6,850 nucleotides of DNA. Origin: SIG438 sp034117945. Lineage in GTDB: Bacteria > Bacillota > Clostridia > HGM11514. The position numbers and the translations under genes are program-made. The stretch's first letter is position 1, and the number at the start of each line of letters is the position of its first letter. The notes below the pieces were generated by a model. The model searched no databases. It had not been told where the DNA came from and worked only from the letters and a program-made list of their open reading frames with translations. Location: assembly GCA_034117945.1 (NCBI GenBank), contig JAXEOR010000169.1, forward strand, positions 1 through 6,850, written 5' to 3'. Shown here one piece after another: positions 1 through 5,388 of this stretch.

Positions 1-660
1 GCTGATAATGCTTGACCATATCATAAAGCTCTTTGCTCTGTTCCTTGGTAATGGTATAAGGTGTGTCAAACCAAATCAGGCACAAATCCCCGTATTTTGT
101 TAAAATTTCCTTGACCTGAGGCTTGATTTTGTTTTCAAAGCAAATGGAAAAATCCTTTTTGCTTCTGTCCGAAAATCCCAGCTGTTATCCCAGGTGGTTC
201 CGGCGCAGACTGAGATTTTTTCATCATAGCCGCCTCCGTGCTCCTCATGCCAATCCAGTGCCTGAGAATAATACAGTCCCAATCTCATTCCGTATTTATA
301 GCATGCCTCCCCGATTTCATCAATCACATCTCTGCCAAAGGGGGTCTGATTGACCACGTTATAACGATCCACTCTGGAATGGTACATGCAAAAGCCCTCA
401 TGATGCTTTGCCGTAACCACAAAATACTGGGCGCCGCAATCCTGTGCAAACTTCACCCATTCCTTCGCACTAAAGCAGATGGGCTGAAAGGCTTTCGTCA
501 GCTGCTCATATTCTGCATTGGGAATCTGAAAATAAGACTGACTCCATTCCCCGATGCCCGGCATCCGTTTCCCCTTCCATTCGCCGCCGAACAGAGAATA
601 CAACCCCCAATGCACCATAATCCCGAATTTGGCTTCGTGAAACCATTTTTTTGCATCCAT
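1..660 (-). pseudogene. Alpha-L-fucosidase (GH29), N-terminal part, frameshifted and cut by the window edge
   Basis: GH29 enzymes retain stereochemistry while removing terminal alpha-L-fucose from glycans. Residues 1-163 from the ATG at 660 show the family pattern: KFGIMVHWG (11-19), VVTAKHHEGFCMYHS (81-95), LGLYYSQALDWHEE (127-140) and TTWDNSWDF (155-163). After Phe163 this frame reads unrelated sequence and stops at 100-102. From 169 down to 1 the neighbouring frame is open for 56 codons and continues the family: DRSKKDFSICF, then LCLIWFDTP, whose Asp (codon 65-67) is at the expected nucleophile position. Only two bases (170-171) lie between the two parts where a codon is expected, so one base appears lost next to CCG at 169-171. 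A ribosome site GAGGAG (669-674) lies 8 bases before the ATG. No signal peptide is seen. Either a recent pseudogene or a sequencing error; the family call is secure. Confidence 0.9.
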
Positions 661-691
661 TCACTCTTCTCCTCACATGCAAATGTTTTAA

Positions 692-721
692 TTGACAAGT
701 CTATTATAGCAGTGGTATAAT
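692..721 (+). promoter_or_regulatory. Consensus promoter for the AraC-family gene
   Basis: TTGACA at 692-697 and TATAAT at 716-721 are both perfect, with an 18-base spacer. The predicted start near 728 gives an untranslated leader of about 90 bases before the regulator ATG at 821. It overlaps the divergent fucosidase promoter. Confidence 0.75.
703..711 (-). promoter_or_regulatory. Extended -10 promoter for the fucosidase gene
   Basis: On the minus strand TGC followed by TATAAT (703-708) makes an extended -10 element. The -35 position, 17 bases upstream at 726-731, reads CATATA and is poor, as expected for an activator-dependent promoter. The predicted start near 696 gives a leader of about 36 bases before the fucosidase ATG. 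The element lies inside the spacer of the opposing promoter, so the two probably compete. Confidence 0.6.
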
Positions 722-758
722 AAAATATATGTTATTTGCATATTCTTATATAAAATTA

Positions 759-805
759 GCCGTCCGCCATCATACTGCACCGATTTGTGCAGGCTCATAG
801 ACGGC
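759..805 (+). promoter_or_regulatory. Two-tier hairpin in the leader of the AraC-family gene
   Basis: GCCGTC (759-764) pairs with GACGGC (800-805). Inside, CTGCAC (775-780) pairs with GTGCAG (787-792) around a six-base loop. The structure ends two bases before the ribosome site (807-814). It could limit ribosome access or serve as a DNA-level operator. No T-run follows, so it is not an intrinsic terminator. Confidence 0.45.
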
Positions 806-820
806 GAAAGGGAGATGTCA

Positions 821-1660
821 ATGAATCTACAGGATATTTTTTCAGATTTATACCTTTGTTTTTATGTAGGAGGAAAATACAAGGTGTCCCCCATATGGGG
901 AAAAAGAAATGTAACCTATCATTACGATAAAATTTACTACATTATAGAAGAAGAATGTGAGATTGAGATAGAAGATCGAAAATACCGGGCGAAGCCGGGA
1001 GATTTCTTTTTGATTCCATCCGGAACAAAGCATTCCTTTTGTAATGTTGATAACGGGCAGATTACCCATTATTTCTTTCATTTTACCCTGGAAGCAAACG
1101 GGATCCACATTTTGAAAAAGCTGAATTTGCCGGACTTTTTGCATATCGGAATCAACGAAGAAATCATTGCTCTTTGCGATTCAATTGTGAGACTGTCCTC
1201 TCAGGAAAATGTGGGTGCTGCTTTGATGCTGAAGGGGCAGATGCTGCAGCTGACGGCATTTTATATTATGCTGAACAAAAATGAAGAAAGCATTGATATC
1301 CCCCATGAGAATGAAAATCTGAAGAATGTGATTTTGTACATCAATAAAAATTTAAACAAGCACATCACTCTTGACCAGCTGACAAAAATTACACAAATGC
1401 ATCCCACTGCGTTTATCCGTCTGTTCAAAAAGCAGTACGGTCTGCCACCCATGAAATATGTGCAAAAGGAGAAGATGGAATATGCCAAATATCTGCTGGA
1501 ATACACGCAAATTCAAATCAGCCAGATTGCGGCTATGGTGGGCTTTCAGGAATTGAGCCATTTTTCAAAGAATTTTAAATTATATACAGGCTATTCTCCC
1601 AAATACTCCAGGCGAACCTACTTTGAAAAATCAAGCAAAAACAAGGAAGACTTTGACTGA
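821..1660 (+). CDS. AraC/XylS-family transcriptional regulator with N-terminal cupin domain
   Basis: A 279-residue cytoplasmic regulator of normal length for one-domain-sensor AraC proteins. Residues about 15-90 form a cupin-like effector domain, with a glycine turn and PSGTKH (66-71) typical of AraC sugar-binding barrels. The C-terminal DNA-binding domain has two helix-turn-helix units: residues 182-203 (ITLDQLTKI..., FIRLFKKQYG) and 232-260, ending in the signature GFQELSHFSKNFK...GYSP. The ATG at 821 is chosen because AAAGGGAG (807-814) lies 6 bases upstream. A TTG at 785 and an ATG at 815 are in frame, but the first lies before the ribosome site and the second abuts it. The gene is divergent from the fucosidase and shares its control region, so it probably senses fucose or a fucosylated glycan and activates that gene. 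The ligand is inferred from position only. The gene looks more A/T-rich than the neighbouring synthetase. Confidence 0.93.
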   Translation: MNLQDIFSDLYLCFYVGGKYKVSPIWGKRNVTYHYDKIYYIIEEECEIEIEDRKYRAKPGDFFLIPSGTKHSFCNVDNGQITHYFFHFTLEANGIHILKKLNLPDFLHIGINEEIIALCDSIVRLSSQENVGAALMLKGQMLQLTAFYIMLNKNEESIDIPHENENLKNVILYINKNLNKHITLDQLTKITQMHPTAFIRLFKKQYGLPPMKYVQKEKMEYAKYLLEYTQIQISQIAAMVGFQELSHFSKNFKLYTGYSPKYSRRTYFEKSSKNKEDFD

Positions 1661-1705
1661 AAAGGGGACAAGATACCGTCTGCCCTACTGCTTTTTTCAA
1701 AAAAA

Positions 1706-1740
1706 CCCTCTTGCTTTCTCGAAAACAGAAAACAAGAGGG
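1706..1740. terminator. Bidirectional intrinsic terminator between araC-type gene and xpt
   Basis: CCCTCTTG (1706-1713) pairs with CAAGAGGG (1733-1740). After one mismatch, TTTCT (1715-1719) pairs with AGAAA (1727-1731). Seven A residues on the left (1699-1705) give a U-tract for leftward transcription, and TTTTT shortly after the right arm (1745-1749) serves rightward transcription. It can therefore end both convergent genes. Confidence 0.85.
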
Positions 1741-1756
1741 GTCATTTTTATACAAA

Positions 1757-2341
1757 TTAATCCCGAAACAGCAAGCCCTTTTCTTCATCAATCTGATCAA
1801 TAATCGCCAGCGACTCCACTCTCACACCGCTGCTGCGGATCATCTGCCCCCCGGGCTGAAATCCTTTTTCAATCACAATTCCTGCCCCCACCAAATAAGC
1901 GCCGGAATCCCGCACCAGCTGAATCAGCCCCTGCAATGCGCTGCCGTTGGCTAAAAAGTCGTCAATAATCAGCACCCGATCCTCAGGCCCCAAAAACTTC
2001 TTAGAAACAATAATATCATATACACGGCCGTGGGTAAAGGACTCCACCTGACTGGTGTATACCTCTCCGTCAATGTTTTTTGTTTTTGACTTTTTGGCAA
2101 ACACAACCGGCACGTTAAATTCCTTGGCAGCTATACAGGCAATTCCAATACCGGATGCTTCAATCGTTAATATTTTGGTAACCTGGCTGTCAGAAAATCT
2201 GCGCCGAAACTCCTTCCCCAATTCTTCAAACAGCCTAACGTCCATTTGGTGATTTAAAAAGCTATCCACCTTCAAAACACCGTTCCCCAGCCAATGTCCG
2301 TCCTTTAAAATTCTTTGCTTTAACAGTTCCAAAGCCCTCAT
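1757..2341 (-). CDS. xpt: Xanthine phosphoribosyltransferase
   Basis: Converts xanthine and PRPP to XMP and pyrophosphate in cytoplasmic purine salvage. The 194-residue product has the same length as Bacillus subtilis Xpt. Landmarks are LKVDSFLNHQMD (23-34), TIEASGIG (59-66), VPVVFAKKSK (78-87), the PRPP-binding loop VLIIDDFLANGSA (123-135) and the C-terminal GIVIEKGFQPGG. The ATG at 2341 gives Xpt's usual N-terminus, but GAAAGG abuts it with no spacer. An in-frame TTG at 2332 (starting MELLKQRI) would place GAAAGG nine bases upstream and is a real alternative, giving 191 residues. The open frame continues upstream to 2449, but that extension crosses the promoter. The gene stands alone, with no xanthine permease beside it in this window. 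Function is highly likely; the exact start is less sure. Confidence 0.95.
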   Translation of the reverse strand: MRALELLKQRILKDGHWLGNGVLKVDSFLNHQMDVRLFEELGKEFRRRFSDSQVTKILTIEASGIGIACIAAKEFNVPVVFAKKSKTKNIDGEVYTSQVESFTHGRVYDIIVSKKFLGPEDRVLIIDDFLANGSALQGLIQLVRDSGAYLVGAGIVIEKGFQPGGQMIRSSGVRVESLAIIDQIDEEKGLLFRD

Positions 2342-2371
2342 CCTTTCGGCATTTCTATGTATGATATCTCT

Positions 2372-2400
2372 ATTATAATCAATTTTCCCTCTGTTTGCAA
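2372..2400 (-). promoter_or_regulatory. Promoter of xpt
   Basis: On the minus strand TTGCAA (2395-2400) and TATAAT (2372-2377) are separated by exactly 17 bases. The predicted start near 2365 leaves only about 24 bases before the ATG. There is no room for a purine riboswitch aptamer, and none of its conserved parts is seen between this promoter and the gene. Confidence 0.7.
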
Positions 2401-2451
2401 TCCCTTTTCGACAGTTTTCTAAAAAAATTGAACAATTCTTCCTATGCAAAA

Positions 2452-2480
2452 GGGTGTGCAGGCATCAAACCTGCACACCC
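2452..2480 (-). terminator. Intrinsic terminator of the acyl-CoA synthetase gene
   Basis: A perfect 11-base-pair stem, GGGTGTGCAGG (2452-2462) with CCTGCACACCC (2470-2480), has a seven-base loop. On the minus strand it is followed by only four U residues. It begins about 30 bases after the synthetase stop. A smaller hairpin TGCTGC-AAAA-GCAGCA (2484-2499) lies between the stop and this stem. Confidence 0.8.
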
Positions 2481-2510
2481 GAATGCTGCAAAAGCAGCAA
2501 CAATGCAATT

Positions 2511-4787
2511 TTACTTTCCGTCCCGCAGCTCCACTCTTCTGATCTTACCGCTGATGGTTTTAGGAAGCTCCTGGGTAAATTCAACAATTCTGGGGTATTT
2601 ATAAGGAGCGGTATGGGTTTTCACATAGGTCTGAATTTCCTTTTTCAGCTCCTCCGTTCCTTCTGTTCCCCGAGTCAGCACGATGGTAGCCTTCACCACC
2701 TGACCACGAATCTCATCCGGCGCCGCCGTTACCGCGCATTCCAACACATAAGGCAGCTCCATGATCACGCTTTCAATCTCAAAGGGCCCGATCCGATAGC
2801 CGGATGATTTGATCACGTCGTCCACCCGGCCAACATACCAGAAATACCCGTTTTCGTCCCGCCATGCGGTATCTCCCGTGTGATACAAGCCGTCATGCCA
2901 GATTTCATCCGTTTTTTCCTGCTGACGGTAATATCCCTTAAACAGGCCGCAGGGACTGCCCTCCTCGGTATGGATCACAATTTCTCCTGTCACTCCGTCC
3001 TTCACAGGCTTTCCATCCTCATCCACAATATCTACATCATACAAAGGACTGGGTGTTCCCATGGAACCGGGCTTGGGGGTTGTTCCGTAAAAATTGCCTA
3101 CCGTCAGGGTGGTTTCCGTCTGACCGAAGCCCTCCATCAGCTTCAGCCCCGTGGCCTTTTTCCACTGAGCATACACCTCCGGATTCAGCGCCTCTCCCGC
3201 AACGGTGCAATATTCCAATGAGGACAGGTCATATTTGCTCAAATCCTCCTTGATAAAGAACCGGTACATAGTAGGCGGCGCACAGAAGGTTGTGATATGG
3301 TACTTGGCAAACATAGGAAGAATATCGTCTGCATGAAATTTGTCAAAATCATAGGTGAAAATGGGTGCCTCGCACAGCCACTGGCCATACAGCTTACCCC
3401 ACAGTGCTTTTCCCCAGCCCGTATCCGAAATTGTGAAGTGGATCCCATCCGGATTCACATGATGCCAATACTTGGCGGTAATATAATGCCCTAAGGGATA
3501 CTGGAAGCTGTGAGTTGCAATTTTAGGATACCCGGTAGTGCCTGAGGTGAAAAACATCAGCATATCGTCCGTTCCGCAGGCTGCGTCCGCCGCTCTGGGG
3601 AATTGATCGGAGCAGGCTTCCATCTCGGTGTTAAAATCATGCCAGCCCTCCCGGCTGCCACCCACCAGAATTTTTGTGGTCAGAGTGGGAGAATCGGGCT
3701 GAGCCAGATCCACCTGATGAGCCACATCCCCGTCTGCCGTACACACAATGGCGCTGACGCCGGCCGCCTGGAACCGATAATCAAAATCGTGCTGCACCAG
3801 CAGATTGGTTGCCGGAATTACAATCGCCCCTATTTTATGCAGCGCCAGAATGGAGAACCAGAACTGATAATGCCGCTTTAACACCAGCATCACACGATCT
3901 CCCTTTTTAATCCCTAAGGAGGTGAAATAATTGGCAGTTTTAGAAGAATACCGGCTCATATCCTCAAAGGTAAAGCGGCGCTCCTGCTTGTCATGAGACA
4001 CCCAAAGCATGGCCAGCTTGTCAGGGCATTTTTTGGCCAGTTCATCCACCACGTCATAAGCAAAATTAAACCGATCCTCGTTGGTAAAGGAAATCCCGTT
4101 CAGTACCCCGTTTTCATCCGTGGTTGTTGTAATAAAGGGACTGGAAACATCTGCTTGTCCCTGAGAAGGCTGGGGTACGGGCGCATCTGCCTCCGCCTGC
4201 AGATCAGACTGATAATCGCTTTCGCCGCCAATCACAATGGCATAAAACCGGCAGGCCTCTCCTCCTACTGCAATCATGCCGTGAGGAGTGGCGCTGTCAT
4301 AATACACCGAATCCCCTGCCTCCAGAACTTCCACATGCTGCCCGATCTGCACCTTCAGAGTACCGGACAGCACCACATCCAGCTCCTGTCCGCTGTGGGT
4401 ACTCAATTCGATTTTTTTGTCCTGCTCCTCCGGAAGGAAAGGAGCGGTCACCAAAAAGGGCTCTGCCAGCTTATGGCGAAACATAGAGGCCAGATTGTTG
4501 TACACAAAGCCCCGCCGGCGGCTGATGGGCATACCCTCTCCCGCCCGGGTCACGCAATAGGAGGATAGGGTGGGAGACGCGCCGCTGACCAAATCCGTTA
4601 CCTCAACTCCAAAGGCAGACGCACATTTGAAAATGAAGGTAAAGCTAAAGTCAGACTCACCCGCCTCTTTCTTTTGATATTCTTCTGTACTGGTGGCAGT
4701 AATCTCCGCCATCTGTTCAATGCTCAAGCCCATAATCTCCCGCAGTTCTCTGATACGAGCCCCGATTTCTTTGATTTTTTCTTCCAT
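2511..4787 (-). CDS. XRE-cupin-acyl-CoA synthetase fusion (AMP-forming, ACSM/2-methylbutyryl-CoA synthetase type)
   Basis: A 758-residue three-part protein. Residues 1-65 are an XRE-type helix-turn-helix (IGARIRELREIMGLSIEQMAE). Residues about 105-187 are a cupin barrel (HSGQELDVVLSGTL, AGDSVYYDSATPHG). A Pro/Gln/Ala-rich linker covers about 195-220. Residues about 235-755 are a full adenylate-forming enzyme: ATP loop TSGTTGYPK (414-422), DTGWGKALWGKLYGQW, GFGQTET (553-559), YHTGD (635-639), hinge GRVDDVIKSSGYRIGP (653-668) and catalytic Lys748 in PKTISGKIRR. It should convert a carboxylic acid, ATP and CoA to acyl-CoA, AMP and pyrophosphate. The catalytic region resembles archaeal and bacterial medium/branched-chain synthetases; the substrate is not readable. 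The ATG at 4787 opens the helix-turn-helix domain and lies about 20 bases past the T-box terminator's U-tract. Its ribosome site is weak (GGGG or GAG within 4789-4801). The frame is open further upstream to 4865 but crosses that terminator. T-box control is described separately. Confidence 0.93.
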   Translation of the reverse strand: MEEKIKEIGARIRELREIMGLSIEQMAEITATSTEEYQKKEAGESDFSFTFIFKCASAFGVEVTDLVSGASPTLSSYCVTRAGEGMPISRRRGFVYNNLASMFRHKLAEPFLVTAPFLPEEQDKKIELSTHSGQELDVVLSGTLKVQIGQHVEVLEAGDSVYYDSATPHGMIAVGGEACRFYAIVIGGESDYQSDLQAEADAPVPQPSQGQADVSSPFITTTTDENGVLNGISFTNEDRFNFAYDVVDELAKKCPDKLAMLWVSHDKQERRFTFEDMSRYSSKTANYFTSLGIKKGDRVMLVLKRHYQFWFSILALHKIGAIVIPATNLLVQHDFDYRFQAAGVSAIVCTADGDVAHQVDLAQPDSPTLTTKILVGGSREGWHDFNTEMEACSDQFPRAADAACGTDDMLMFFTSGTTGYPKIATHSFQYPLGHYITAKYWHHVNPDGIHFTISDTGWGKALWGKLYGQWLCEAPIFTYDFDKFHADDILPMFAKYHITTFCAPPTMYRFFIKEDLSKYDLSSLEYCTVAGEALNPEVYAQWKKATGLKLMEGFGQTETTLTVGNFYGTTPKPGSMGTPSPLYDVDIVDEDGKPVKDGVTGEIVIHTEEGSPCGLFKGYYRQQEKTDEIWHDGLYHTGDTAWRDENGYFWYVGRVDDVIKSSGYRIGPFEIESVIMELPYVLECAVTAAPDEIRGQVVKATIVLTRGTEGTEELKKEIQTYVKTHTAPYKYPRIVEFTQELPKTISGKIRRVELRDGK

Positions 4788-4805
4788 ACATCTCAACCCC
4801 GCTTT

Positions 4806-5154
4806 CAAAAAAATAAAATAAAAACCGCCCCAAAGAAACAATTTCTTTGAGACGGGAATCAACAAATGATATTACCCCGCGGTACCACTCAAATTGCGTT
4901 TTACAAAAACGCCACCTCATAGGCTCCATCAAGCCCCATGCCTTAACGTAGCATACTCACGGAAGGCGTCTACTCAACTGCCGCCTGCAGCCCGCATCCA
5001 CAAAGTGTTTTGCAATGCCCCTGCTACAAACCTGCCTCTTTCGGACCTTCAGCTCGGAAGGGATAAGCCATTGGTACGCTCCGACATTGGCTTGCAGCAA
5101 CCGCCAACTCTCTGAGACCTTGCGCACCGGCCGTCTTCGTCACAGCCTTTATTT
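4806..5154 (-). ncRNA. T-box riboswitch (tRNA-sensing leader) of the acyl-CoA synthetase gene
   Basis: The leader has the conserved T-box parts in order on the minus strand. Stem I contains GACGAAG, AGAGAG (5108-5113) and an apical hairpin TTGGC/GCCAA (5103-5107, 5087-5091) with loop GGTTGCTGCAA. The return strand ends CTTCCGAGC. The middle region carries GAGTA (4971-4975) and ACGTTA (4944-4949). Stem III is GCGTTTT/AAAACGC (4906-4912, 4896-4902). The T-box GAGTGGTACCGCGG is at 4877-4890, and CCCGTC is shared between antiterminator and terminator. TGGT in the T-box should pair with an ACCA tRNA end, implying discriminator base A. A 7-bp helix GGTGCGC/GCGTACC separates the apical part from the presumed specifier side at 5061-5072. 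The amino acid is unresolved. No gene lies in this stretch. Confidence 0.93.
4825..4855 (-). terminator. T-box-controlled transcription terminator
   Basis: A 14-pair stem (4842-4855 with 4825-4838, two G-U pairs) with a three-base loop is followed on the minus strand by an 18-base run of U with two A interruptions (4807-4824). Its 5' arm uses the CCCGTC needed by the antiterminator next to the T-box (GCGGG with CCCGT). The two structures are therefore mutually exclusive, which is the usual T-box switch. Confidence 0.92.
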
Positions 5155-5160
5155 AAAAGC

Positions 5161-5189
5161 ATTATATCATCATTTCACCCCGTTGTCAA
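5161..5189 (-). promoter_or_regulatory. Consensus promoter of the T-box leader and synthetase gene
   Basis: TTGACA (5184-5189) and TATAAT (5161-5166) on the minus strand are both perfect, with a 17-base spacer. The predicted start near 5154 gives a leader of about 365 bases before the ATG. Such a strong promoter fits control by termination within the leader rather than by initiation. Confidence 0.88.
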
Positions 5190-5304
5190 GCACTTTTTTA
5201 AAATTTTTTCACGATTTAATCTGTTAAAATCAGGAAATCTCTGTTGATATCTCAGCTGTCTCAGGTTCCTTCATGCATTTCTTGTTTGTTCAAAAGAGAC
5301 ATTT

Positions 5305-5324
5305 TGACATGTTTTAGTGACATG
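5305..5324. repeat. Direct repeat TGACATG upstream of melA (candidate operator)
   Basis: TGACATG occurs at 5305-5311 and 5318-5324, with 13 bases between starts; a related GACAT lies at 5298-5302. The pair sits about 40-60 bases upstream of the predicted melA start, a normal place for an activator site. Regulation by it is inference. The rest of 5190-5330 shows no gene. Confidence 0.35.
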
Positions 5325-5350
5325 AGGCAATGGCTATTTGCAGCCGATCC

Positions 5351-5359
5351 TGATATACT
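5351..5359 (+). promoter_or_regulatory. Probable extended -10 promoter of melA
   Basis: TGA followed by TATACT (5354-5359) forms an extended -10 element. The -35 position at 5331-5336 (TGGCTA) is poor. The predicted start near 5366 gives a leader of about 22 bases containing the ribosome site. A weak -35 suggests dependence on an activator. Confidence 0.5.
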
Positions 5360-5388
5360 TACAGTATCATGAACAAGGAGGTTTTTTC

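Larger units (their letters stand above)
677..741. repeat. Inverted repeat ATGCAAAT / ATTTGCAT flanking the divergent promoters (candidate operator)
   Basis: ATGCAAAT at 677-684 and its exact reverse complement ATTTGCAT at 734-741 lie 57 bases apart, centre to centre. With predicted starts near 728 (plus) and 696 (minus), each copy falls about 40-50 bases upstream of one start and about 7-20 bases downstream of the other. That geometry suits AraC-type activation of the fucosidase with autorepression. The repeat is seen in the sequence; the operator role is inferred. Confidence 0.45.

Noticed and set aside
785..820. Longer AraC-type reading frame starting at TTG 785 (12 extra residues)
   Set aside because: The extension lies within the leader hairpin and across the ribosome site; ATG 821 has AAAGGGAG at six-base spacing.
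2426..2437. AATTG-AA-CAATT hairpin followed by U7 on the minus strand, as a second terminator after the synthetase
   Set aside because: A five-pair A/T-rich stem with a two-base loop is too weak; the 11-pair stem at 2452-2480 is the likelier terminator.
2342..2449. N-terminal extension of xpt to 2449
   Set aside because: It crosses the TTGCAA-17-TATAAT promoter and does not resemble Xpt proteins, which begin near ATG 2341.
3993..4568. Long plus-strand open frame (191 codons) opposite the synthetase, with other antisense frames
   Set aside because: Low-complexity, Cys/His-rich shadow translation with no recognisable domain, entirely antisense to strongly conserved coding sequence.
4788..4865. 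N-terminal extension of the synthetase fusion to 4865
   Set aside because: It is translated from the T-box terminator and U-tract; the helix-turn-helix begins right after ATG 4787.
5304..5332. TTGACA at 5304-5309 as a melA -35 box
   Set aside because: No -10-like hexamer occurs 16-18 bases downstream (GCAATG region); the motif is more likely part of the TGACATG repeat.
5338..5388. melA start at TTG 5338
   Set aside because: It would translate through the promoter and AAGGAGG; ATG 5389 is ideally spaced and matches MelA's N-terminus.
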